Shown: positions 50,269-59,973 of the stretch, piece by piece
Numbering within the stretch: position 1 is the first letter of the stretch
Layout of the letters: each line of letters starts with the position of its first letter
Source: Tigriopus japonicus
Lineage: Eukaryota; Arthropoda; Copepoda; Harpacticoida; Harpacticidae
Assembly: GCA_010645155.1 (NCBI GenBank)
Contig: CM021320.1
Location: forward strand, 10,291,188 to 10,355,187
Direction of reading: 5' to 3'
DNA: 64,000 nt
Notes under the pieces: model-generated
Database searches by the model: none
What the model was told of the DNA's origin: nothing
The model's input: the letters and a program-made list of their open reading frames with translations, nothing else
Translations under genes and position numbers: made by a program

Positions 50269-51889
50269 TTGAACTCACCTGTATGCCTCGCTACCTTCTT
50301 ATCATACTGCAAATCTTTATATAGGAAGGCAGATGATCCTATATTTCCTTCCAACAATAACAACAATCTCAATCTCGTCGATGAAGAAAAACTTCTTTTA
50401 TTGAGACAGATTACACCAGAAGGGGTAAAACTCTGCATACAACATAAAAAAAGTGAAGTATGTGGTTTAAATGGTTTCTCGCCATCCCATATCAAATCAG
50501 TCCTAGGCATTGTCTCCAAGCCACTTGCCCGAATCTTCAATGCATCCCTCGAATCAACATACCTACCCGAAGAATGGCTGAATTCAACCATATTCTAGGG
50601 AAAGCCTAAAGATCTCACCTTTTTATTAATTTCTTTTATATATTTCTTGATTTTCCCATTGTAACAAATCCTGAGACCCCTGAATAAACCATCATATCAC
50701 ATCACATCATATCACATCATTCTTCTTACACAAAAAAGGGTCAAGATCAGACCCACACAACTACAGATCGATATCGATCCAAGATCCTTTCATGAAAGTG
50801 TATGCGTCACTCTTACAAACAAGACTATATCAATTCGTTGAGGCAAAGAATATATTGCCCGAAGAACAATTTGGCTTCTGCAAAGGCAAAGGAACGGTGG
50901 GAGCATTGGCCCTTCTCCGTGAGATTGTCTCAGAACGTCTTTCGACAAAGCGGCGGACTTATGTCGCATTTGTGGACTTCAAAAAAGCTTTTGACACTGT
51001 TGATAGAGAGAGACTCTTCTCGAAACTTACGGAAATGGGAATTCCTCGCCAGTTTTGCTTTGTCATTTTTAACATTTTGCAAAAAACTCGTCTATTTGTA
51101 AAATCAGGCAAGCGAGTTTCTCCAAGCTTTACAACGAGTAATGGAGTCCTTCAAGGCGACCCTTGCTCACCCCTTTTATTCAACCTCTTCGTACATGACA
51201 TTCCCACCAATCTTTCACACCAAGGAATCACTCTTGGCCCCAAGAATATCAAATGCTTGATGTACGCTGATGATTTATGTCTCGTTGGAAGCACTGAGGC
51301 CGACCTTCAACATGCTCTCGACGACCTCGAGAAATATTGTAGCGTCAATAACCTGGAGGTGAACGTTCTTAAGTCAAAGGTTCTAGTGTTCCACAAGGGA
51401 AGGTTACCAGAATGCAAATTCACCCATAAAGGAGAACTCATTCAACGTGTCAAACAATTTTGCTACTTAGGAGTAATATTCACGTCTCAACTCGTCGCCT
51501 CCACTCATATTCGACACATTAACATAAAAGCAAGAGCCAGGCTGGGGTTTCTGTTTCCATCTTTAAACATTCGTCACCTCCCCTTTGATCTGGCCATGAG
51601 GATTTTTCAAACTTACATCCTACCACTCTATGAATACGCCTTACCGATCTGGATCTCTTGCTCAATGTCAAAAAACGGATGGGACGCAACCAACGCAACC
51701 TTCACGAAATTTCTACAGCGATATATTGGAATTCCCTTCTCCTCAAACAATGCCATTCTACATTTCCTTACATCGACCACAACCCTGGAGACTTGGTTGC
51801 GTCAAATATCCGTGCAACGTCTGTCGGTGGTGAAGGTTGGATCAGCCTTTGCTGGAATCCGGCTTACCCTCTTTGACAAGGTTTCATAG
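50269..51889 (+). pseudogene. Reverse transcriptase ORF of the LINE, interrupted
   Basis: Two open segments, 50269-50596 and about 50723-51889, belong to one ORF. The second contains the RT core: AFVDFKKAFDTVDRERLF (domain A aspartate), GVLQGDPCSPLLFNLFVHDI (domain B) and CLMYADDLCLVGS (catalytic YADD), then the thumb region with FCYLGVIF. All three catalytic aspartates are present. The frame is disrupted only by the nested insertion plus its 5-bp duplication (127 bp together), which shifts the register. Removing that length puts both parts back in the same frame. The end at 51889 (…TLFDKVS) is probably premature. The clade cannot be assigned safely by eye. Confidence 0.85.
50597..50718 (+). 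mobile_element. Nested retro-insertion: truncated LINE/SINE 3' tail with (CATATCA)-like repeat
   Basis: A 122-bp insertion flanked by the 5-bp duplication ATTCT (50592-50596 and 50719-50723). It is T-rich, carries TGTAACAAATCCTGAGACCC, then TGAATAAACCATC, and ends in a short tandem array of ATCACATC/ATCATATC units. This is the shape of a strongly 5'-truncated non-LTR element or SINE with a microsatellite-like 3' tail, in the same orientation as the host element. Confidence 0.75.
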
Positions 51890-52150
51890 CCGACCCCTCT
51901 CAATTTTATCCCCCTAATTCTTACCTACTTTTGGAGAGGTAAAGTTCTTTTTAACATCCCAATCAACCCCGAATTCAGGAGACGAAACTTTAAAGTAGTT
52001 TTAGACACTGACCGTTATTTGACATGCGCACGAAAAGAATACCATTTTGACCCAACTATGACTTGTGCTTGCATAGTATGAGGCTGTATTCTCCACCCTT
52101 ATCACTAGGGCTAGGGAATAGCTATTTCTTTTAACCGGGTTACATTCTAC

Positions 52151-52462
52151 CAGGGGCTGAGTAAAGGGAGAGGAGGAGAGAAAGTTGGTTGAGGGTTACT
52201 CGGAACCACTTAGTCAACCAGATTCTCTTCCGATTGAGTTGTTGCCACCTTGGGAAGGTGGTGCAGGTGTCAGAGGGGGAGGTGTAGGAGCGGCCTGCTC
52301 CTCTTCCTCGCTCCACCGACGCCTCTGACACTTGCCCACCTGACCTAGGTGGCAACAGCTTAAGAGGCAAGAAATCTGGTTGACTTGGTGGTTTAGAGTT
52401 GCCCGAAATCAACTGTCTCTCCGATTCGACTCTTTCTCAGGCCTGAGTAGAAAGAGCCCAGG
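52151..52462. mobile_element. Fold-back element or hairpin, about 310 bp
   Basis: Arms of roughly 140 bp are inverted copies of each other (about 75-80% by eye). Left-arm blocks AGTCAACCAGATT, TTGCCACCTTGG and GGTGTCAGAGG reappear as complements in reverse order (GCCTCTGACAC, CTAGGTGGCAACAG, AATCTGGTTGACT). The outermost pairing is CCAGGGGCT with AGCCC-AGG. The right arm also has its own small palindrome, CTTTCTCAGGCCTGAGTAGAAAG. It is more G+C-rich than the surroundings and directly follows the LINE remnant. Superfamily unknown; the ends are approximate. Confidence 0.7.
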
Positions 52463-52620
52463 TAAAAGACGCAGTTTTCCGTTACGGTAAGTGAAACCCT
52501 TGCACTGTGTTCAGAATGGTTCCCCAGGTTTGCCCATTTAAGCTGTCAAAGGCCGTGACTACTGCATGTAACTTGCGGGTAGTTGGCCAATACTCAATCC
52601 CTACGCTACGACTGCTTGCC

Positions 52621-53370
52621 TTATATTTAGAGAGAATTTAGTTACAAATGGAATTCAAATTGAATGAAAATACATTTAGCGACTGCTGAGTTATTTGGGT
52701 TTGAATGGTACATTTTTTAACCGCGAAAAACGCTACAGTTACATGAAAAAACAAATTCCCAAAGATTTCATATAGCTTTTCAATGTTGTGTAAAAGCAAG
52801 AACTTTTTCAAGTGACAAGTTCATGTCAAAATAGCTCATAATAATATATAATGTCAGTTATAATGTACTTAGAACAAGATTTTTGGAATAAATTCAAATT
52901 TTTTTGGCAGTACAATTTGTTATACGTTCCGCCGAAATTGCAAATAAATATGTCTAAAAGATTCATAGTAAAATTTACGATTTCTTGAAAGATCATGTTA
53001 CAAATGGACGAAAATCAAACTTGAAACATTAATAGAATTTTTCAAAATGTCAAAGTACCATCCAAATTTGAGTGCCTTTGAATTTGCAAAAAAAAAATTT
53101 CTAAAATATATCTTAAGTGCTTCTTAGGTGAGATTTTATATTATTTTGAGCCATTTTGACAAAAACATTAAAACTCGAAAAAGTCATTTTCTTTTGCAAC
53201 ATCAAAATGTATTTGAAATCTTTGGAAATTTGTGTTTTAATATAAATGTAACGTTTTCCGGTTTTTTGGGGTCAAAAATGGACCATACAAACCCAAATAA
53301 CTCAGCTGCTCACAAATGTATCTTTATTTAATTTGAGTTTATCAAGTAACTTTATGGTCTCTGAATTTGG
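52621..53370. mobile_element. Very long imperfect palindrome, about 750 bp
   Basis: The two halves are inverted copies along nearly their whole length, with almost no spacer (centre near 52995). Matching blocks from outside in are GACTGCTGAGTTATTTGGGT with its complement AAATAACTCAGCTGCTC; CAAATTCCCAAAGATTTCAT with GAAATCTTTGGAAATTTG; and CATGTCAAAATAGCTCATAA with TTGAGCCATTTTGACAAAAA. Identity is about 75-80% by eye. It is either an old fold-back transposon or the result of an inverted duplication. The ends are approximate and no target duplication was identified. Confidence 0.7.
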
Positions 53371-54582
53371 ATCAATTAGTTTATCAAAAATGTTGTAATG
53401 AATAGGTTTCTAGATTTATAACTTTTTCCCTTGACCTAAACGTATGTAATATAATAAAAGTAAAGTTGTTCCTCATTGAATTGTGACTCCAACAATGCCA
53501 TGATGTTTTTGGGTATTTCGATCCAAACGTAAAAAGCCATCAAGAACACCATGTCTCCTCTCTTCTTAATCGGGCTCATTTAATCTTTTGACCTCAAGAA
53601 GCTCGTCCAGAGCTTGCAACTGACCTAGCTCTACTTGATTGAAACCGAACAAAGAGGAGCACCCCCTTCCAAGAACTACTGGCTTATCACAGACATGAAC
53701 ATTAAAGAGAGAAGAATTTTGGACAAATAGATGGAAACAGTCAAAATTTCATTGAGTTTCCTCTCCACAAGCTGATCTCTTTGTCTGTTAAGCATTCAAG
53801 TGAAAGGATTCCCACAACTGATTGTACAAATATTTTTACACTACAGGGCTGTTTGATATTCAAAGGTTGCACGGTAGAGATGGCAATCCTGGTTGAGAAA
53901 AGAGAACTTGTTTGCCTCAAATTAAAAGTAGTTGATAAACAAGGAGGACATATTGGACTTGTGCTTGTGTGTGTTTGATTCGTGAATTAAGTGGAAAGAC
54001 CAGTGAATTGGCCTTTGCTGTTGTCCACTGTAAGTTGCATTGTGAATTGCAAGTGGGGACAAAACGAGAGAAATATTTTTTTTAAAATGTTATTCAACGT
54101 ATTCCACATTTGAATGCACAAGTGGACACAAAAAAGAAGAGGTAGGTAAAGCTTCTATCAATCGTGGACATTTTATTGAGATTAGAAGGCTGCTTTAGAG
54201 GGACTTCAAACACAACTCTGACCGTGTCCTCTTTTCAATTTGATTAGCCTTGCAGGATTGTTCTTGGGAACATTTTGAAGACTAGAATTAAGTGTAAAGA
54301 TAAATATTTTAGCAATGTTTGTTCTCTGTTTTCTTTAGAATTTTGCAAATTTTGCCACACAATGTAGAATATTTTAAACAGTAAAAGATTTGCATCGTAT
54401 TGCGGCCAAAAACTTGACTCAATGAATGTAATGGAGTAGCTTTTCACGTCAACCTTAAATGAATCTTGAATCGACTATTCAATCAGCTTTATTTTCCCCC
54501 CAAAAAATCTAAATATTGCCATTATCCCTGAGGAGGGATCGTTAAACGACTAGCCTCATTCTACTTTTTCCACTCATATCAC
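53371..54582. other. Intergenic AT-rich sequence, nothing recognised
   Basis: No open frame with coding character, no terminal repeats and no arrays seen. Confidence 0.4.
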
Positions 54583-54789
54583 TAAGGACAGGAAGTTTAG
54601 ATGAATAAAACTATCAAATTAGACCAAAAAAGACAAATATAAGTGCCTTATTAGACGAAAAAAGACAAAAAAGATTGCCCAATTAAACAAAATAAAAAGA
54701 ATAAAAGTTCCCAGAAGACGAAAAACGAAGAAAAACTTACTGAAGAGACGTAAAAAATCGAATCAATCTGCCAAAAAGGCAAATAAAAC

Positions 54790-56310
54790 TACTAACTTAT
54801 AACTATGATAGGAAAGGAGACAAAATGAGCGACCGTACAGACCAAAAAAGACGTTTAAAACTGTTCCCACTAAACAGACGAAACGTAACTCCTTATTGAC
54901 GGAAAAATTTGTCTACTTGTGCAAAACGGCAAATCTAGAAAATTTCAAACAGGAATAACCTAATGGGCAAGAATTATTCAGTAGTACATATGTCAAGTAA
55001 AAACAAGAGTTCCAACCAAAATGTCTCTTTTTAAGGCGTGTTTACAGTAGAGTTATACATAAAGTCAGAATTGCAGATACATTAATTATGGCAAATCTAG
55101 AAAATTTAAAACAGAAGTAACCTAATGGGCAAGAATTATTCAGTACATATGTCAAGTAAAAACAAGGGTTCCAAAATGCCTCTTTTTAAGGGGTGTTTAC
55201 AGTAGAGTTATACATGAAGTCAGAATTACAGANTAGGGCAAAAAATGTTGAAATATAGGGCAAAAAATGTTGAAATATAGGGCAAAAAATGTTGAAATTT
55301 AGAGCAAAAAGAGCAAAAAAAAGTTAAAAATTAGGGCAAAAAGTCAACGAAATGTGGGAGAAATGGGACTAGATGCGTGGAGGACTTGAGAAGACTATTT
55401 AAGACAGTGTGACCAGACATCTGAAGGAAATAATGCCGTCAAAACTCTAGCTTAAAAAACGGGAGGTTGCACTTCACATAGCGGGGTGTTTTTATAAGCT
55501 AGACGTCAAAACAGTTTATGTTATAAGTCAGATAGCTCATTCATCAGACCCTTTGAAAGGCAATAGATATTAAAGTCTGAGTAAATAATGGCAACAGTGC
55601 CAACTTAAAACATACTTTACTCTACACATAGCTATTAAGCCCACGTAAAATAATCACGGAAACAAGGGTCACAAAGTTTCTGATGTGAACTTTTTCACAA
55701 TAACAAAAAGAAACTTTAAGGGCACTTTTTCCCCTCTCCAAAGATTTTAATTGATTGGCATCGTAAAATGTGAAGCTGAACAATGACAATTTTAGCGGGA
55801 AATTTTGGCGGGAAATTTCAATCAAGCCTTCCTTTGATTAATTGGTCCCTCAGAACCGGTTTTGGGATGACATTTTTGAGCAAAAAGTACAAAAATGTTA
55901 AGAAAATGTTGAAATTTTCCAAAAAAAATGTCATTTAAAATTAAAATGTTATATTCAAGTAAAATTGGCAAAAAATATAAAAAAATATTTTTTGTGTAAA
56001 AAAAAATTTCCCTAGCCCTACTCATAACTATGATAAAAAAAGGAGACAAATTGAGTGCCTGTACAGACCGAAAAAGACGTTTAAACTGCTTTTACTGAAC
56101 AAACAAAATGTATCTCCTTATTGACGGAAAAAATTGTCTACTTGTGCAAAAAAGGCAAAATCTATAAAATTTAAAACAGGAATAACCTAATGGGCAAGAA
56201 TTATTCAGTGGTACATATGTCAAGGAAAAACAAAAGTTAGAAAATGCCTCCTTTAAGGAGAGTATACAGTAGAGTTATACATAAAGTGAGAATTTCAGAT
56301 ACATCAATTG
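54790..56310 (+). repeat. Three direct copies of a 150-290 bp module
   Basis: Copy A is about 54790-55085, copy B (right part only) 55088-55232, copy C 56019-56310. The shared core is CCTAATGGGCAAGAATTATT … ACATATGTCAAG … TTTACAGTAGAGTTATACAT … AGTCAGAATT. A and B are nearly adjacent, so copy B looks like a local tandem duplication. Copy C is separated by about 785 bp of different sequence. Confidence 0.8.
55234..55305 (+). repeat. 22-bp tandem repeat next to an assembly N
   Basis: The unit TAGGGCAAAAAATGTTGAAATA is repeated about three times and then decays. It begins immediately after the undetermined base at 55233, so the true copy number is uncertain and the array may be collapsed. Confidence 0.85.
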
Positions 56311-56640
56311 TTCTCATGGCCAGAAAGCTTTTTAAACCCAACAGTAATCTTTCTTTTCCGTGTCTGGCGGGCAATGCTTCGAGTCCATGTTGATTTTTAA
56401 GTGTGGATTGTTTTTGTTGGTGCAAAACCGGAATTGACAATCAATCAATTTATTTCCTTGGCTGAAGCTTTGACGTTGAACTTTCTTCGAAGTTATTTTT
56501 TGCGTGGAAATCAGAAAACAACGCGTAAAGAGCTTGAAAAAGACGAATAATATGCAAATTAGACGAAAAAAAATCGCGACGAATAAAGGCTCAGAAGACG
56601 AATAATTTTTTTTCGTTTCAAGTTCCTGTCCCTACTTATC

Positions 56641-56826
56641 ATGCTCACTTCTCCCGCTTCCTTCTCGCACTTACTTCTCGCACTTACTTCTCCCGCTTAC
56701 TTCTCCCACTTACTTCTACTACTTACTTCTCCCACTTACTTCTCCCACTTTCTTCTCCCACTTACTTCTCTCACTTACTTCTCTCACTTACTTCTCCCGC
56801 TTACTTCTCCCGCTTACTTCTCCCCA
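56641..56826 (+). repeat. 13-bp minisatellite, about 13-14 copies
   Basis: Direct repeats of ACTTACTTCTCCC with frequent A/G and C/T variation at the seams. An open frame across it (LTSPAYFSHLLL-type repeats) exists only because the unit lacks stops and is not evidence of a protein. It starts next to the candidate hAT-like element end. Confidence 0.9.
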
Positions 56827-57900
56827 CCCAAAACCCCCTGTTCCCACATGGGCCCCGTAAAGCTTGTTGTCACTAATATTTTCCCGGTAGAAAATGCTAC
56901 ATTCTCCCAGGGGAGGGTAAGAATCCAGAACCAAAAGAAAGTACTGCTTATACCAGGGGGTTCCACTTTCCGTAACGGAAAATTTTTACCGTCAATTTAA
57001 GTGGTAATATTTCCCCCAAGGAGACCAAAAGTTTGAGGACTAGGCGAAATTTTGCTAACTTCTTGTTATTTTTTCCAAGGACGTCTCTTGAGATCTGGTG
57101 ATGATCTAGATGTTCATGCTTTATGTTTGGAGGCTAATTAGGTGGTAGTATTAGACCGACATAGATAGACATTTCAGTTTTGACTTTTAGATCGCTTTTT
57201 CTTTAACACGCACATCCAAAATTTTAAAAAGAAGTCAAAACCTCTGCATTCCTTTACAACATAAATGATAAGTAAAGAAAGAAAACTGCGATCGCAACAC
57301 AAGTTGTTTGTAAAAAAGATCATTGGCGATTTAATACAACCCCAGACTGTTATGATTATATTTTTCCGATTTTACAAAAATCAATTTGTAAATCATATGT
57401 AAATGAAGGCTTGGACATGACTTTGGGTGAAGGTTGGCCACTTTAAGTGTATGAATTTGGAAGCCTTAAGAGTAGTCGGAGACTTTGTGGTCCCAAATTG
57501 TCATGAGAGGAAAAAATTGCAAGTTTTACATGTTCCCAGTAATTTTCATTTTGTCAAATTTCCTGAAAGTTGCAATTTATGCATTAAAAAATCTAGAATA
57601 TTGGACTTTGGCAATCGTGAAGGAAAAGGAAAATGTACTATGGTGTTTCAAATGAGCAATGAAATATCATCTTTTAGTTCTAAGCCTTCTTGCGAAGAGA
57701 AACAATAAATGAAAAAGTGGCCTAGCTTCGTCCATGTCCATCTTGAGATATGGGTCTCCCAAATTTAGCCCACCCACGCTTGTGCCTAAGTACTTCATCA
57801 CGAGGGAAAAGGGCAAAGCCTGTGAAAAAGACACCTTTAATCAAACTCGCAACCCATTTCCGGATTGGTTGTGGGAATCTTCGTCCTATAAAAATTGGTC
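56827..57900. other. Intergenic sequence upstream of the KLHL10-like gene
   Basis: At 56885-57000 there are words shared with the hairpin region at 52.13-52.50 kb (CTACATTCT.CCAGGGG and, inverted, TTTCCGTTACGG), which point to a related repeat fragment. An open frame at 57427-57708 has no recognisable domain. A TATAAAA at 57887 is listed separately. Confidence 0.4.
57887..57893 (+). promoter_or_regulatory. TATAAAA just upstream of the first KLHL10-like ATG
   Basis: A perfect TATA box lies 8 bp before the ATG at 57901. If used, transcription would start near 57917 and translation at the next in-frame ATG, 57961, removing 20 residues that precede the BTB domain. It may also be a chance match. 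Confidence 0.3.
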
Positions 57901-59973
57901 ATGGACGTCGTTCTGGAACCAGAGGAGAATGATCCCACTCCAGGACAATCATCGCCACATATGGTCACATTTACAAGTCTCCGCCAAAATGTGGAATCCG
58001 AAGGAGACAGCCACGATGCGGTTTTGGTGTTGGATTCAGGTCGAAAGTTCCCCGTCAACCGAATCTTGTTGGCCACCCATAGTCCCGTTCTCAAAGCACT
58101 CTTCACCTTCCCTGGTAAATCTCATCCTGATGGGGTTTATCCTCTCCAAGCAATCCCAGATTCTAGTGTGGAAGCAAATTTGACTTGGATCTACGACCAA
58201 TCCTTGCCGCTTTCCTTGAGGAATGTGACAACAATCTTGGAAGGTGCTCATTATTTGGATTGCCAAGAAGTCACACAAAGGTGTTTGGACTTTATCATTA
58301 TGCATTTATCCCCTAAAAATGCTCTTAGTCTGGCTGCTTTTGCCCGATTCCATCAAATCTCCGCTTTGGCTGACCATTGTCAACGGTTTATAGAATATCA
58401 CTTCCGACAAGTGGTCAAGCAACCCGAATTTCTCGCTATTGAGTGCAGTACTTTATTCGAGATACTCTGGTGGGAAAATCTCAATGCCACTGAGCAATTC
58501 GTGTGGTATGCAGTCGTGAGATGGATTGAGGCCGATATCGACTACAGACGGGTGTTCTTGCCCACGTTAATGAGAGCCATTCGCTTCTGTCAAGTTGGAT
58601 ATGACTTCCTGATCGAGAGAGTGATTCCCCAAGCCCATCAGATTCTGCCCGATGATCCCGAGATTCACGCCAATTTGGTCAGGTATACCTCGTTTTTCCA
58701 CAAAGTCATCACTTGGACCGAACATCCAGGCTCTTCTTCCGGGGAACCTCTCTTGCACTCATGTCCGAGATTGTCTCAAGATGTGATTATTGTCTTTGGT
58801 GGATGGAGTGGAGACACTGCCGTGAATCTGATGGAAAGCTACGACCTTCGGGTTAATCGGTGGAGCACTCTAGCCTTCATGGATCCCTTGGGTGAAAGGG
58901 CCCACTTTGGAGCCGCATGTCTGGGCAGCAAGATCTATTTCGTGGGTGGATTCGACAATGGAAGAGAACTTCGATCCGTCTCCTGTTTTGACTTGCTTAC
59001 TCAGACATTTTCAACGTGCTCTCCCATGCATCATATTCGGAACAAAGTCAGTGTGGTAGCCTCTAATGGGTATCTGTATGCTATGGGGGGTTGCAGCGGA
59101 TCTCGGCGATCCAAAACCGTCGAGCGTTACGATCCTGAACTCAATGTGTGGACCAAAATGGTCTCCATGAAAGCTGCCCGTTCAGAAGCGGGAGCAACGA
59201 TCCACGAGGGCAAAATAGTTGTTGCCGGTGGATTTGATGGCTATACTCATCTTGACACGGTGGAAACTTTCAATTTGAACACTCGAAAGTGGACGAGCCT
59301 GGGGAAAATGTGCACCCGACGGTCAGGTTTATGTCTCGTGTCTTTGAATGGTATACTATACGCCATAGGTGGGAATGATGGCCGGACACATTTACCCACT
59401 GTTGAATACTACGATCCACGTCATCGAAGTTGGCACTTTGTCCCATCCATGCTCCATCCTAGGTCCAATTTTTGTGCCTTGGCCATCGATGGTACTCTGA
59501 TTGTCATGGGAGGGTTTGATGGACTTAGTAATATATGTAGTGTAGAGAGCTACCACCCGAGTCAGAGAAGATGGTGCTCCATTTCTAGTTTGAACGTGGG
59601 ACGTTCGGCCTTAGGAGCATGTCTTGTAACCGGGAATCATCTCAATCCAGCCACCCTCATCAAGTTTGCTTACTTCAATCGAAACGGATTGATGGAAGAG
59701 ATGCTAGCTTCCGGGGAGATGCCTGAGAAGCCTAGATACTGGCCAAGGATCGACTTCGTGGAAATTCAGTCTAACTCAGATGGCGATGAGGATGACGACG
59801 AGGACAGCTCTGAGAGCGACGAGAGAGAGGATGAGGCAGAAAATGACGCTTTGGATGACGAAAGCGAAAGCGAAAGCGAGGAAGAGGAAATTGATGGACT
59901 TCTTGACGAAGAGAGAGAGACCTCAGAGGAAGGAGAAGATGAGATTGATGAAATTCAAGATCATATATTATGA
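57901..59973 (+). CDS. KLHL10-like BTB-BACK-Kelch protein, intronless
   Basis: One uninterrupted exon of 690 residues from the ATG at 57901; human KLHL10 has about 608. BTB-Kelch proteins are substrate adaptors of Cullin-3 ubiquitin ligases; KLHL10 acts in spermatogenesis. Order of domains: BTB (about 38-135, DAVLVLDSGRKFPVNRILLA), BACK (about 140-250), six Kelch repeats (about 295-590) with GG doublets such as VFGGWSGD, FVGGFDNG, VAGGFDGY, AIGGNDGR and VMGGFDG. Phrases HPRSNFCALAIDGTLIVMGG and GRSALGACLV match KLHL10 best. The last 55 residues are a Glu/Asp/Ser run (for example SESESEEEEIDGLLDEE), not usual in KLHL10. The BTB is somewhat divergent and short before its first helix. The absence of introns suggests a retrocopy that kept or gained function, but an ancestrally intronless gene is possible. 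Orthology to KLHL10 itself is likely but not proven. Confidence 0.88.
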   Translation: MDVVLEPEENDPTPGQSSPHMVTFTSLRQNVESEGDSHDAVLVLDSGRKFPVNRILLATHSPVLKALFTFPGKSHPDGVYPLQAIPDSSVEANLTWIYDQSLPLSLRNVTTILEGAHYLDCQEVTQRCLDFIIMHLSPKNALSLAAFARFHQISALADHCQRFIEYHFRQVVKQPEFLAIECSTLFEILWWENLNATEQFVWYAVVRWIEADIDYRRVFLPTLMRAIRFCQVGYDFLIERVIPQAHQILPDDPEIHANLVRYTSFFHKVITWTEHPGSSSGEPLLHSCPRLSQDVIIVFGGWSGDTAVNLMESYDLRVNRWSTLAFMDPLGERAHFGAACLGSKIYFVGGFDNGRELRSVSCFDLLTQTFSTCSPMHHIRNKVSVVASNGYLYAMGGCSGSRRSKTVERYDPELNVWTKMVSMKAARSEAGATIHEGKIVVAGGFDGYTHLDTVETFNLNTRKWTSLGKMCTRRSGLCLVSLNGILYAIGGNDGRTHLPTVEYYDPRHRSWHFVPSMLHPRSNFCALAIDGTLIVMGGFDGLSNICSVESYHPSQRRWCSISSLNVGRSALGACLVTGNHLNPATLIKFAYFNRNGLMEEMLASGEMPEKPRYWPRIDFVEIQSNSDGDEDDDEDSSESDEREDEAENDALDDESESESEEEEIDGLLDEERETSEEGEDEIDEIQDHIL

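Larger units (their letters stand above)
49981..52107 (+). mobile_element. Decayed non-LTR retrotransposon (LINE) with nested insertion
   Basis: The region holds the 3' two-thirds of a LINE ORF2-like protein in several frames. A linker region (YHKALRRAAEVEDSLRKSH…EGKKGN, about 50160-50270) is followed by a frame change near 50270. Next come a pre-RT block (GLNGFSPSHIKSVLG…YLPEEWLNSTIF, to 50596), a nested 122-bp insertion, and a long reverse-transcriptase frame to 51889. After that stop, remnants such as a Cys-containing HFDPTMTCACI near 52050 suggest the decayed C-terminus. No endonuclease domain is recognisable, so the copy is probably 5'-truncated. The left boundary is approximate. Confidence 0.8.
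54583..56634. mobile_element. Candidate 2.05-kb non-autonomous hAT-like element with internal repeats
   Basis: Ends TA(A)GGACAGGAAGTTT and AAGTTCCTGTCCCTA form short inverted termini. The flanking 8-mers CATATCAC and CTTATCAT agree at 6 of 8 positions, which would fit an old hAT target duplication. The interior is very A-rich, with many AGACGAAAA/AGACGAATA words and no coding sequence. A module containing GGAGACAAA, AAAAGACGTTTAAA, CTTATTGACGGAAAAA and TAACCTAATGGGCAAGAATT occurs at about 54790-55085, partly at 55088-55232, and again at 56019-56310. One unresolved base (N) lies at 55233. The boundaries are tentative. Confidence 0.5.

Noticed and set aside
56641..57000. 119-codon open frame with LTSPAYFSH repeats
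   Set aside because: Product of a 13-bp minisatellite without stop codons; no signal of a real protein.
57427..57708. 93-codon open frame before the KLHL10-like gene
   Set aside because: No recognisable motif, no splice link to the BTB frame and AT-rich composition.
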